Source: Casuarina equisetifolia (lineage: Eukaryota > Streptophyta > Magnoliopsida > Fagales > Casuarinaceae). Taken from it: a DNA stretch of 64,000 bases. Both the position numbers and the translations under genes were made by a program. Location of the stretch: contig CM052354.1 in assembly GCA_028551475.1 (NCBI GenBank), positions 19,491,258-19,555,257 on the forward strand, read 5' to 3'. Of this stretch, positions 27,212 to 38,932 are shown piece by piece; the first letter of the stretch is position 1; each line of letters begins with the position of its first letter. The notes under the pieces are model-generated. The model had not been told where the DNA came from. It made no database searches and saw only the letters and a program-made list of their open reading frames with translations.

Positions 27212-27732
27212 CTGTAAAGAAAATGCATCAATCAATAAAATCCAATCACATAAACCAAAATCAGAGTCAACAAAAACATATACAATCACCTCACAATTGT
27301 AATTTTTCTGTTACATGCACATTACCAAAGCCCTCTTTTTTTTTTCTTTCTTTTTTTTTTCCCGTCCACGTGTGAACAACGCCAGAACTCTAAAAGGCTT
27401 CCTAATATAAAAGTCACAGATTCATACTAACGAAAAGGAAGCCAAAGCAGGATAAGTTGGGTAAGTAAAAGACATTAATCAGATTTCAAGAAGACATAAC
27501 ACTAGATGAAGTTTCTCGGTTGCAGCAGAGAAATTTAGGACCACATCCCAAGAAGACTAAAAGAAAATATCGTTCCAGAAAATGGATTCTTTGCTTGCAC
27601 CATTCTGTAGCTGTCCCTAAAACAAACGGCAATCACGCATAGCAGTATAACACAGCAGGTCAGCATCCATGACGTAAGACCATGAGCTAGGTAGGGCGTA
27701 AAATAAGAATTCTGGAACAAATTGCGGGAAAG

Positions 27733-28440
27733 AATACTAAGGCAGAAGATGGTGTTGTCCTACCAAACAAAACCTTTATTACACTTGATAGCAAGGAAAG
27801 GACATACAAAGATGACAAGATTGAATGTGTGATTGTTCATGATTTGCTCATTTAGAAGTTAGAGTACCATTTATTTGTAAAGGATACACAACAAAAGACA
27901 CCTGTGTTGAACCATCTTTTGATGTAGTAGGATTATGAAACGCTAGTTTTTGTTCTTTTTTTAAGCACGGCATGATTGATCTTTGTTATAATGCACCATG
28001 GTTGTTCCTTGTTTTCACATTTTTCGCTTGTTAATTTTTTTTTTCCCTGTAGTTTGGAATAATGTGTATGGTATGGCTTCAATATGATGGAGCCTTTTGT
28101 TGACACGATTGATCAAGAAACAAAAAAATCTCTCAAAATGATTTCTCTCTTCTTTGAACTTTTTAGTTCACGTTTTGGCTGATAAAAAATATTGACACCA
28201 TAAAGAAGATTAAAAAAATAGAATGCACAAACAAAATATTGACTTATTATTAACATAATGTAAATTCTAACAAAATCATACCAACCCTAATTGTTCCATC
28301 AATAGAACAGATAACTCTTGCAAATTAGATCTTTACAAACATAAAAAAAAATAACTAATAAAACCAAATCAATTATATGGTTCCAAAACCAACTGAGAAT
28401 ATTCTTCTTGCAGACATCCTGAAATCTAAACTTATCCCCT
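27733..28440. repeat. Older repeat flank R1
   Basis: Aligns to 52700-53299 at roughly 85-88 percent with several small indels (shared GAAGATGGTGTTG, AAAATGATTTCTCTC and ATATTGACTTATTATTA). At about 28441 the identity to the partner jumps to near 100 percent. Confidence 0.8.
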
Positions 28441-28548
28441 CATACCATTCTATTCATCAATCAGTATAATCCCATTCGAACTTTCATTAGATTGCAGACA
28501 TCCTGAAATCTCATTCCAAATGTTAGACAAAATAAACCAAAACCACGT

Positions 28549-28728
28549 TTAAATTCCAACAGAGTAATCAACAAAACTCATATGAAACATACCTGTCGGG
28601 AGACAACAATCGGGAAACTCAGATGACAAAAACATGAAAAATACCTTTTCTCGGACAGATCTCATACTCCCTCTTCTGAACCACAACTCATCCACAGACT
28701 GACCCGTGAACCTACCACCTTCTGCCAT
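28549..28728 (-). CDS. Short ORF downstream of the basic ORF, copy 1
   Basis: Starts (MAEGGRFTGQSVDELWFRRG) two bases after the stop of the basic ORF on the same strand and encodes about 59 residues. A possible splice donor (AAAAG then GTATTT) lies after VREK, so the last part may be intron. No family is recognised. It may be the continuation of the upstream ORF in another frame, or noncoding. Confidence 0.25.
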   Translation of the reverse strand: MAEGGRFTGQSVDELWFRRGSMRSVREKVFFMFLSSEFPDCCLPTGMFHMSFVDYSVGI

Positions 28729-28730
28729 GC

Positions 28731-29132
28731 TCAACGCCTCTTGGCAAATTTTGTGGAGGATGCTCCACGCCTAGGCTTCTTCTTAGTACATTTTTTTGGC
28801 TCAGAGGGAGGTTGAAAGTCAATAATTTGTATTGCTTTTCTCTTCCTCTGATTTTCAGCTTTTTCATAACCTTCACGGAGTTTTATCCCTGCACGCAGAA
28901 GTTTCAACTCCGACTCTGAAGTAGGGCCCCCATTTGAATCGGTCTTTGGGTGAAGCAACAAGGTCTCCAGTTGCTTACCCCTCCCAACTTGTTGCTTACC
29001 CCTCCCAAGATTACCATTCTTAATTTCATTCCCACTGTCATCCACACCATCAAAAAAATGACACAGATCAAATGCCATCGGCATAAGACCCGCTTCATCA
29101 AGAGGAGGACAGGGAAGACCCGAAACATCCAT
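28731..29132 (-). CDS. Hypothetical basic protein, 133 residues, copy 1
   Basis: I do not recognise this gene. The ORF begins MDVSGLPCPPLDEAGLMP, has an acidic N-terminal third (FFDGVDDSGN) and a strongly basic end (QRKRKAIQ, KKCTKKKPRRG, KFAKRR) like nuclear localisation signals. A GA-rich leader with two tandem copies of a GAGAGAAAGA/GGCAGAGAAT stretch (29200-29310) precedes it, with an acceptor-like CTCTCAG at about 29203. It lies 384 bases downstream of the 298-base module and directly 3' of a truncated NLR. The copy at 53590-53991 encodes the same protein. A captured gene fragment is an alternative to a real gene. Confidence 0.45.
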   Translation of the reverse strand: MDVSGLPCPPLDEAGLMPMAFDLCHFFDGVDDSGNEIKNGNLGRGKQQVGRGKQLETLLLHPKTDSNGGPTSESELKLLRAGIKLREGYEKAENQRKRKAIQIIDFQPPSEPKKCTKKKPRRGASSTKFAKRR

Positions 29133-29515
29133 TCTCTAAGGAAAACAGTAGACAACGATTGAAAAAGAAAAAACCAAAAAACAGAGCAAACCTGAGAGAA
29201 AGATGGAGAGGCAGAGAATTGAGACAGTAATTTCGCAGCCAACTTCCCAATCTGCACGCGGTTGAGAGAGCAAACCTGAGAGAAAGAAAGAGGCAGAGAA
29301 TCCAGACAGAGCACGCCGATGAGATAGAAAAATTGAGAACTCCCGTTCTCTGAATCGTAAGGATTATGAGAGACACAGAGAGAGAGGCAGAGAGAAGGCT
29401 TGAGATGAGCGTCTGTGCGTGAGGGTTTCTTTATAGTGAATCCGACCGTTGGGGAACGGTCCTCTTATCGTGACGCGTTTTGTGAGGGGGTCGTTCTCCG
29501 AACGGTGACTTCACA

Positions 29516-29813
29516 ACGGGAATTCTCCCACTCGCAGAAGATGGCAAGCAAGAGCTAAGAGAGCTGAGAGAGAGTGAGTGACAATCGCGGAAGATTGCGA
29601 GCAAGAGCTAATAGAGCTGAGAGAGAGTGAGTGACAATCGCAGAAGATGGCAAGCAAGACCTAAGACACCTGAGCGAGAGCGAGTGGGAATCGCAGAAGA
29701 TTGCAAGCAACGGTCACTTTTCAATCCAATCGCAGAAGGTTACCAGCGACGGTAACGTTTTAAGTCAAATGAGACTGCTTGGGCGCAAAGTTTCCGTGTG
29801 TTCTCACGCGGAG
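29516..29813 (-). repeat. 298-base module, locus 2
   Basis: Same 298-base length and unit order as the module upstream of PP2C (21592-21889), differing by scattered substitutions. It lies between the basic ORF and the broken 3' end of NLR pseudogene 1, in the same orientation relative to the downstream minus-strand ORF as at PP2C. Confidence 0.8.
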
Positions 29814-29853
29814 ATCAAGGGATTAGTGGTCGAGTGAGTCCATGTGCGGGGAT

Positions 29854-29920
29854 GCCGCTGCATGTTTGCGTATCTGGGCATGTCGATGTCAATTTCCACA
29901 GATACGCAACATGCAGCCGC
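29854..29920. repeat. Inverted repeat hairpin at NLR 1 junction
   Basis: Arms of 23 and 22 bases (29854-29876, core CTGCATGTTTGCGTATCTG; 29899-29920, core CAGATACGCAACATGCAG) pair with one bulged base around a 22-base loop. The hairpin sits exactly where NLR homology stops. Confidence 0.85.
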
Positions 29921-29923
29921 ATG

Positions 29924-32156
29924 TCAATCTGATGGGAGGAAGTCTTCGTTTCGATTCTCTAAGTATGACGAAATCTTCGCCACGCGCCTCTCGCATTGAT
30001 GCTTAGAGGAATCCGAGTTCTTCAAAAAATGCTTGCTCCTCCTGAATGTCCCCTTCACTTTTAAATGGTAGCGACTGAGTTTCATATCCAGAACCTCCAA
30101 AGAAGACAACCGAGATATGACTCCAGCTTGAATGGTTTTCAGGTTGTGAGTTTGGGATAGGTTCAGTTGCTTCAAAATGCTCATGTTTTCCATCCCTTTC
30201 GGTGATCCTCTGATAAAAGTAGCACAGAGGTCAAGCACTTGAAGTCTACTAAGACCTTCCAGTGGAGGTAACTCTTCAAGACAGAAGCAGTCCCTTAAAA
30301 GAAGAGTACGAAGTTCACCAAGTTGAATTAGTGAAGAAGGCAAGGAGCGGATGCAAGTTCCACTCATATTCAGGACTCTAAGTGCGTCAAATCCTCGAAG
30401 AAATGTCTCAGGAACACTTCCAAGCAGAGGATTGCTTTGTAATAGCAAAGTAGAGGCCTATGAGCATTGTACCCCACATTCTGGCAGTCTCCTTATCTTG
30501 TTATGCATGAACGAAACTCTCTTGGGAGAATTTGATAGCTCGTCAACTGGAAACTCGCTCAAGCCAATTCCTGAACGAACAAGGGATTTACATCCATCCT
30601 CAGACGACGATACAATCCATATAGCAACATCACGAACTATATTAGAAATTGAAGGGCCCAACTAAAACACAGAACTGTGCTATAGTGGGTTGCTAGCAGA
30701 AGCTTATAAGGTCAAGCTCTCCTATCGCCTTACCCAATGTGAGACTGAATATTTTAATCCTCCAACAAACTACATCATGCATCTTTACAGTGTCTTCATG
30801 AGCACCATCTTCCAACAAACAAGAGTTTTTCAGATCTTGGATCAAAGCAATTCCTCTATTGATTGAATCCTCATAGCTTTCTCGTTCATCCATCAAACCT
30901 TCTGCTCGCCAGTACCGCATTAGTTCACTTATCTCAATTGAGAAGTCCTCATGAAACAGTGAACAGTAGAGGAAACAAGACTTCAAGTTTTTACCTTCTA
31001 ATGAATCGTAACTCCACTTCCAAGGCTTATAGAGCTTATCTTCCGCACCCACTGTACAAGGCACCGAACCTCGCAACTCCGTTAAGGCATGCTTCCGTAG
31101 CTCGACCATTTTCTTCCCTCTCACACCAGTTCCCATGGTGATTAATGCCAAAGGCAGTCCACAACATTCCTTAACAATTGCCTCGGCAACTGGTCGAATA
31201 TGCCCTAAACTGACCACACTTACCGCATTTTTGCTAAACAATTGCCAAGCTTCCTCATCATTTAAAACCTCAACTTCAATTTCAACATCGGTCATCATGC
31301 TCCAAACATCCAAAGATTGAGAAGTTAATATGATCTTAAAACTCCTCTGAACTTCAGGTCGTGGGACACCCAAACTGTCCAAATCAATTTGCTCCCAAAC
31401 ATCATCGAGAATGAGTAAAAAAATTTCTTGCTCAAGTCTTCGGTAAATTTCTGTAGCCATTTATTCCAAGCTTTCTTCCATTTTTACCTCCAACTTCAAT
31501 CTTTGAGCTATTTGTGTTTGGACCTTTTTCAAGTCAAAATTCTTAGAAATAGTAATTCATATAATGATGCCAAAGGGCTGCATTGAAGAGATATTCTTAA
31601 GTTTATTGTTCAAGTTTCTTATTAAAGTAGTCTTACCTACTCCTCCCATTCCCCATATACCAATAATCCGGACTCTGTCATCAAACAATAAAGCCATTGT
31701 TTTGGCTAAAATCTTCGACCATGTTGATTGATCTTGAATTGGTGGTCCAGGAATCTGCTCCACCGCTCTAGAATATGATCTCCCAACTTCTAGAAGCTCT
31801 TCCAGCTTTTTTAGCTTTTTAGTTGCTTCCCTACCAATGCTATACCGTTTCCTGCAGCTTAGGGACCATCGAGAAAGCTTTTCTGCTTGAATCTTATCAA
31901 CTTTAAGCAAAAGCTCTTCAACGTCCTTAAGCTAATTTATGACTCCATCTTTCAAAAAATTTCCTTCTCTCCCAGCTACTTCCGTTTCATTTGTAACTTC
32001 ATCTCTTAGAGCCAAAAGGAGTTTCATCTTCTTTTCCAAAACATCAAGGAGTGAATGGAATTTGGCAATGTTCTTGATTATGGAACCACAAAGACGATGG
32101 CCAATTTTTGCCAGTTTTGATGCAATAATCGAAATCACCACATCCAAGGCAGACAT
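29924..32156 (-). pseudogene. CNL (CC-NB-ARC-LRR) disease-resistance pseudogene 1
   Basis: Remnant of an intracellular immune receptor of the plant At4g27190-like CNL group. From the start MSALDVVISIIASKLAKIG: coiled-coil region (32156-31910), Walker A GMGGVGKTT (about 31627-31653), kinase-2 LLILDDVW, RNBS-B KIILTSQS, GLPL motif CCGLPLALITMG, RNBS-D CFLYCSLFHEDFS, MHD motif KMHDVV, then leucine-rich repeats (LRTLLLRDC, LQVLDLCATF). Disruptions: TAG in the coiled-coil linker (VIN, stop, LKDV); TGA soon after the Walker A exon part (GIII, stop); TAA before MATEIYRRL; a 128-base insertion after MHD; frame changes in the LRR; and loss of the C-terminal LRR, where homology ends at the hairpin. Each segment is still clearly readable, so the loss is recent. 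Confidence 0.92.
30640..30767 (-). mobile_element. 128-base LTR-like insertion in NLR 1 (TRIM or small solo LTR)
   Basis: Interrupts the NLR right after the MHD codons. Reading on the minus strand it starts TGTTGGAGGATTAAA and ends TTTCTAATA, with 5-base target duplications (aacta on the plus strand) at 30635-30639 and 30768-30772. The size, the TGTT start and the 5-base duplication fit a small LTR. The ends are only partly canonical, so the class is tentative. Confidence 0.7.
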
Positions 32157-32400
32157 GAGGTTGTGTGAGATGCAAGAAACTTAAACAAATTTTTTAGCCA
32201 AAGAATAAAGTTCTGGGAACTACTCAGCTGAATCTTAGAAACCCATTGTAGGGACTTGTCTTTTGCCATTTAAGTTGAAACCTTCTTGATCAATATTCAA
32301 TCATTGCATTAGACTGAAATGCAGGTGCATTAAATCAGGTTTGTGAGAGATTTACGAACTGTTTAAGTCCAATAATAAATAGTCAAGTTAAAGGGGGATA

Positions 32401-35400
32401 AATGAAAAAAAACAGAAGAGAGAGAGAGGAAAAGGAAGAGAGACGTTGCTAAAAGGGATTTAGTGTTCAACCACGCAGAAGAATACGTTTGTTGGACACT
32501 TATATATTACTTTACATTGGACTACACGTATAAATAGACAAAAAAAGGAAGAAAGATAAACAAAGGTTTCTCGTGACTGAACTAATGATGACTCTGTCTA
32601 TGATTTCGTGTGACTTCTTGTAGACCTTACGTGCCTTCTTGGTGCTTCTGATTTCTTGGTTTCTTATGGAGATTGGTCTGACAATGGTTGTTGAGATGTG
32701 GTAGGCATGCTCTGGATTGTCAGAGTCAATACACCCCCTCAAACTAGGCATGAGAAGGCCGAGTTTGTTACAGAGCTTTTCAAAGAGAGACCGAGGAAGA
32801 GCCTTTGTAAGTAAGTCGGCCAACTGCTTACTTGATTGGACATGTTTTGTGACAATGATCTTGAGGGTTACTTTCTCACAAATGAAGTGGTAGTCTATTT
32901 CTATGTGTTTGGATTTACTGTGGAGAATTGGTTTAGTTGTGAGGTATAGTGCTGATAGGTTGTCACAAAACAAGATTTTTGGTTTAAATTGTGGGATATT
33001 TAGGTCTCTGAGTAGGAATAAAATCCTAGTTGACTCTGCTGCAACTGCTACTAAGGACCGATATTCAGCTTCAGTTGAAGATCTAGATACTGTAGGTTGT
33101 CTTTTTGCACTCTATGAGATACAGTTGGCACCAAGGAAGAAACAATACCCTGTTGTGGATCTTCTAGTCACTACACAACCTCCTCAGTCTGCATCACTAT
33201 AGCCATATAGATTCAATGTGCTAGTGGAGTGAATTTTCATTCCATAAGACACCATTCCATGTAGGTACTGATAACTCTATTTTTATAGAGTTATTTTACC
33301 TATTTTTTAGGCAATAAATAATACAATGCTTATGAGAAAATATTTGAACTCCTATTATTTATTTGAATTTGTCTTGTTTTTGTAGCATAAGGAGGCAATG
33401 AGAAAAGGGATGAACATGGAGAACCTGATGCTTATTGTGTGGCAAAATTATAATATCAAGATCAAGAGAGTCAAGATGGGCTTGGGCTTTGGATAATTGT
33501 TATTAGATTTTCTATTGTTATTGAATTTTCTATTTAAATAGAAAACCCAGTCATGTTAGGAATTCAAGTCTCAATTAATTTAGGAGTTCAAAACCCAATT
33601 GTTTTAGGTCTCTAAAACCCAATTGTTTTAGGTCTCTAAAACCCAATTGTTTTAGGTCTCTAAAATCGAATTCTACTAGGATAGGAGATAGGTCTAAACC
33701 TAAACCCTATTTAAGAGAAGAGAAGAGGCAAAAGAAAGGGAGGGAGGAAATTGAGCACAACTCAAGAAAGAGGCCAAGAATTCAAGGTTTTCTTGAATAG
33801 AAGACAAAAAGGGTGACAGACTTCTTGTTCTTGGATTCAAGATGCCTTCTTTATTTCTTATTACCATTCTTCCTCATTATTTCTTTATGTTTTAGTTTAT
33901 TTTTGTTAGAGCTACGATGTAACCTAATTATGATGGTATGAATCTTATGATTATTATGTTTTGCAAGATATTTTATTTATGTGAAGTTATATATTACGGA
34001 GTTTAATGCTTTTAGGTGATTAGCTACCACTTAGATGACTTGATTTGCATGTTAAAGACCGACAGGAAATAGCATGCAATTGCTTCTTGTAATATGTAAC
34101 CATAGATTAAATATGGATAGACATATACCATATTGTTTGTGTGGCTTTCGGTGTAAACTAGGAATATTCATAGATCCTAATGCATTTGGTTTGTTTCAAT
34201 TCACATATAGAGATATAGTGAATTAATGAACTAAGTAGGTTTGCTATACCTAGACATAGGATAGTAAATAAATTAGGAAATTCCGCCATCACATAGATAT
34301 TATCCCTCTTGCAAGCATAAATAATCAATATTAATACCTAGTAATTATGGTGAAATCATATGCTCTAACATATTTCTTGTATTTAGCTTTCTTATATTTA
34401 GTCAGTTAATCTATCATCTATCAATTTGGTTTGCTAGATAAATTCTAGGAGTTATTCACTGTTAGTAATTAATTGGTTTAGTAATCACCAATTTCTGTGG
34501 GACGATATCTTTCTTATCATTATATTACTTGTTCGACATGTTCACTTGCATTTAGATTTCACCGAATAGGTACCTTAGCACTCTTTTTAGGCGATGGAAA
34601 TCGCAACTGTTGGTGCATGCATTGTTTAACACAATCGGTTCACAGCAAAGGAAAGGTCTGGACAGGTTAATGTGAGGTATTGTAAGGCCCCCACAATACT
34701 ACAGAACAATGAAGGTTGGGAGGCTAGTGATGTCCCATTTTGCAGTTTTGGTTCCTTAGTTGCAACAGGTGTTCCGATAGGCTTACAATTCTCCATTCTG
34801 GCTCTCTTAAGAATGTCAACTGCATATTGATGCTGAGATAACAAAAGGCCAATGGGACCGTGAGTTACTTCCACCCCCAAAAAATAATGAAGCTGTCCAA
34901 GATTTTTAATTGGGAATTCTCGACGAAGTGAATCTTCAAAGGCAGCAATTGACTGTTTAGAACTTCTAGTAACTATGAGATCATCCACGTAAAGTAGAAT
35001 CCACACAGTCACACCTTTTTGATCAAAGATAAACAATGAAGGATCATGTTGGCTACAACTAAAACCCAGTAAGAAGAGGAAATCAGTGAATCTGTCATAC
35101 CAGGCTCATGGAGCTTGTTTGAGCTCATATAATGCTCTTTTTAATTTACAGACATGATTTGGAAAATGCGAACTAACAAACCCAGGGGGTTGTTCCATGA
35201 ACACAGGTTCTTCAAGTGGGCCGTGCAAGAATGCATTGTTTATATCGTATTGAAGAAGTGGCCACTTTCTCACAACAACTATTGATAGGATTAATCAAAT
35301 TGTTGTGCTTCGAACAACTGGACTAAAGGTTTCAAGAAAATCCACACCTGGTTCTTGATGGTAGCCTTTGGCTACTAGATGTGCCTTCAAGTGATCTAAC

Positions 35401-38400
35401 TCACCATGTGGTCCAAGTTTTTGTTTCAACACCTAATGACACCCCACAATGTTTGTTGCTTCACATCGAGGAACTAGCTGCCAAGTATTATTCCACTCAA
35501 GAGCCAACATTTCATCCTTAATGGCATGTCTCCACCCCACATCTTTTAAGGTCGAAGGAAGGTCTTTAGGAAGTGAAGGAAGTGAATGGGTGAGGGTATG
35601 TGCATATTTGGGATTCGGTTTGTGGATACCTGTTTGACTCTTGGTTTGCATTGTATGAGTTCGAACATTGTCTGTATCTGTTGTTTTTATTGGTTGCTTG
35701 CTAGGTTTAGAAGGCAAGTTGTGTGAGGTAGAAAGAGGTTCGAGGTGATTGCTGGGTTGGTGGAGTACTGATTGTGTGGGTGTTTCTTCTAGGTGATCGG
35801 TTTGGAGTTGCTCATTGGACTTTGGCACGTGTTCAATTTCAAGCGAATTTGAAAGACTTGTACAAGTTGTAAAGTCCTCACCTCTTTGTAGAGTTTCACA
35901 TGGAGTTGATTGTATGTCAGTAACACCTTCTAGGTGTGTGGTGCAGGCTTCACCATGTGGAGATATGCGTGTCCTTTCATTGTTACGTGTAGTTCCGAAA
36001 AAGTTACGACAATTTTCCACGTTATCAAGTGGTTCATTGTACGTTTCAGTTGGCTGTACTGCAAATCCACTTTGTGACATGTTGCTTTTTGCATGCTATA
36101 CAAAAGTGTCTGGATCACTCAATCCATCCGTTGGATTTTCTGCAAGAGCAAGAGGAGTTACGCCTACAGCACCTAGGCGTCTAGCAATGTGTGGTGTAGT
36201 GGCATCCACATTGAATGGTGAATTCTTTATTGAGAAATCCATGATTCCCTCATTCGTTGAATTTGCAAGTCCTACACCAGAATTTCCTTTAACCAGGTGG
36301 TTATTTGCTGCAAAAGGGAAAGAGTTTTCATTAAAAACAACATGTCTTGATACAAACACTTTCCCAAAGGCACGGTGAAGGCATCTGTATCCTTTGTGCC
36401 GTGGACTATATCCTAAAAAGATGCACTCAAATGATCTAGGGGATAATTTATCCGCAGCTTCATGTTTTAGATATGGAAAGCATGAACATCCAAACACTCT
36501 AAAAAAACTGTAATCACATTGCTTCTTATATAGTATCTTAAATGGAATGGAGTTGTTTAAGGCTTGACTGGGAAGTTGATTAAGTATACTGTAGTGAGAA
36601 AGGCATCAACCTAGTAGCGTTTTGGCATGCTTGCTTCAATCATCATAGCCCTTGCTAGCTTTACAATGTTTTGATGTTTTCTCTCAGCAATCCCGTTTTG
36701 TTGGGGGGTATATGGATAGGAAAGGTTGTGTAAAATACCGTGGGTTTTAAGAAAATTCAGGAAATCATTACTTAGGTATTCCCCACCATTGTCGGATTGT
36801 AAGACTTTAATGGGCAGTCCAAACTGAGTTTTTGCCATTTCCTTAAATCCTTTAAAGATATTAAACACTTTCGATTTTTGTCGGATAGGAAAAATCCAAG
36901 TGAAATGGGAGAAGTCGTCGACAAAAGAAACATAGTACTTATAATTTTGACAAGAGTTAACAGGCGACGGCCCCCATACATTGCTATGAACCTTCTCAAA
37001 AGGCAAAGAGGTTCTGGTTGTAGAGCTTGCAAAAGGAAGCTTATGGCTCTTGCTTATATGGCAAGGTTTACAAAAGTCAAGAAAAGAATCAGGTGTCACA
37101 TTGATTTTCCTTTATTGAGCCAAAAACTTAACTGCTTGTCCATGGAAGTGAGCTAGTCGACGGTGCCAAGTGTTCAAGTCCACTTTCTATTGCCGTTGAG
37201 AGAGCAAAGCCATATTTGGAGGATCCGGCAACAGGTAAAGGTTTCCTCTTCTAACCCCTTTCAGCAGAATCCATCCCATTTCCAGGTCCTTAACATAAAA
37301 GTTATGCTTCTCAAATATCACAATGCACGGATAGTCATCAGTTAGCTTTGAAACAGAAAGTAGTTTCCTTGTTATGTCAGTAGCTACTAAAACAGAGTTG
37401 AGAGGGAGCAAACCGTTGGCAAGAGCAGTGTCACCCGTATGGGTAATGGTTATTTGTTGGCCATTACCAATTAGTATGCCATCGAAACCAAGGTAAGGTT
37501 TGATATTTGTTAACTCACCGGTAGTGTCGACAACATGGGCGGTGGCTCCACTATCTGGGACCCAGCCTCCATTGGATGTGTCTTCAAGTGTAAGTGTTGC
37601 AAGTGCCTTAGGGGCATTGTCTGTCTGGAAGGTGTGATCGAAACGGTGCCAGCACTGAAGGGCATTGTGCCCCTTCTTGGAGCAAATTTGGCATTCTATG
37701 GTTGATCGGCCATTAAGTTGGTGTTCCTCAGTTTGTGGGTTTGATTGCTGTCCTCTGGAGGATCTCTGTATTGCAGAACGATTGGGCTGAGTGGATTGAT
37801 TGAATCCACACCCTTGAGAAGAGAAACTATTCTGACTTCCCCGTCCTCTTCCATTGCCAGATCGACCACCACACTGGAAGCGTTGAACAGTGAAAGCAGC
37901 ATTGTCCTGAGGCTGTATAGGGGCATATCTATTCAATCTGGCATCAAATGCTTGAAGTTGGGAAACAATGTCATTAAAAGCAGGGATAAGAGGTTTAATC
38001 ATGATTGTTCGGAAAGATTCATATTCAGAACCTAAGCCTTCCAGAAGCTAAAAAGATTTGCCTTGGTCAGACAAAGGCTTACCGATGGAGCTTAACTGAT
38101 TTGTTAAGCTCCGAAACTCATTTAGATAAGTAGCTAGTGGCTTTCTTCCCCTTCGCAGGTGGTAGAGCTGAGAAAGTAGGTCATATTCCCTGGTCTCGAT
38201 TTTCTGGGCATACCTACTACAGAGCTCCTCCCATACTTGAGAGGCAGTCTACATTTCAAATACGTATCCCAGCACTTCCTCTATGAGGGTGCTAAGGATC
38301 CAGGACTTGGCAAGACTGTCTGTCTGCTTCCAAGCCATATAGTCAGGATTCTTAATCTCTTCTTCATACTCATCGTCCAGGATCGTGAGTGCTGGTGGTT

Positions 38401-38932
38401 CAACCTCACCGGTTAGGAAACCATACAGGCGTTGGGTTTGCATGAGAGTCTTGACTTGAGTGAACCATGGGAGGAAATTGGTTTCAGTCAACCGAAGGTT
38501 CATAAAGTTAGCAACGTTTACGGAGATAGGAAAGGGATAAGGAGTGGCAGGGAGTTGGTTGTTTGCCATGAGCAACGACTTAACCTGGCTGTGATACCAA
38601 ATGAAAAAAATAGAAGAGAGAGAGAGAGGAAAAGGAAGAGAGACGTTGCTCAAAGGGATTTAGTGTTCAACCACGCAAAAGAATACGTTTGTTGGACACT
38701 TATATATTACTTTACATTGGACAACACGTATAAATAGACAAAAAAAAGGAAGAAAGATAAACAAAGGTTTCTCGTGACTGAACTAATGATGACTCTGTCT
38801 ATGATTTCGTGTGACTTCTTGTAGACCTTACGTGCCTTCTTGGTGCTTCTGATTTCTTGGTTTCTTGTGGAGATTGGTCTGACAGTGGTTATTGATACGT
38901 GGTAGGCATGCTCTGGATTGTCAGAGTCAATA
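32401..38932 (-). mobile_element. Ty1/copia element A, copy 1 (fossil, with nested solo LTR)
   Basis: LTRs at 32401-32731 and 38600-38932, with 5-base duplications ggata at 32396-32400 and 38933-38937. The primer site next to the right LTR resembles the initiator tRNA-Met complement (TGGTATCACAGCC, minus strand), and a purine-rich tract borders the left LTR. On the minus strand the order is gag, zinc knuckle (CQICSKKGHNALQCWH), protease (DSGATAH), integrase (HISKSHK, DNGGEYLS), reverse transcriptase (LLYVDDLIV) and RNase H. Broken, with roughly ten interruptions plus the nested LTR. LTR divergence of about 2.7 percent suggests about one million years at 1.3e-8 per site per year. It lies about 245 bases upstream of the NLR 1 start. 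Confidence 0.93.
33269..34568. mobile_element. Solo LTR of 1,300 bases nested in copia A, copy 1
   Basis: Begins TGATAACTCTATTTTTATAG and is flanked by 5-base duplications ggtac (33264-33268 and 34569-34573). It holds no coding region and includes three tandem 24-base units (AACCCAATTGTTTTAGGTCT) near 33590-33664. The length and the start sequence suggest a Ty3/gypsy LTR (TAT/Ogre-like), but the lineage is a guess. Confidence 0.85.

Noticed and set aside
27535-27720. Hydrophobic 61-codon minus-strand ORF considered as an upstream exon of the membrane protein gene
   Set aside because: No splice junction joins it in phase to the exon at 27211, and I recall no matching family segment.
35815-36378. 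187-codon plus-strand ORF (repeated at 60674-61237)
   Set aside because: It is the antisense shadow of the copia A linker and integrase region.
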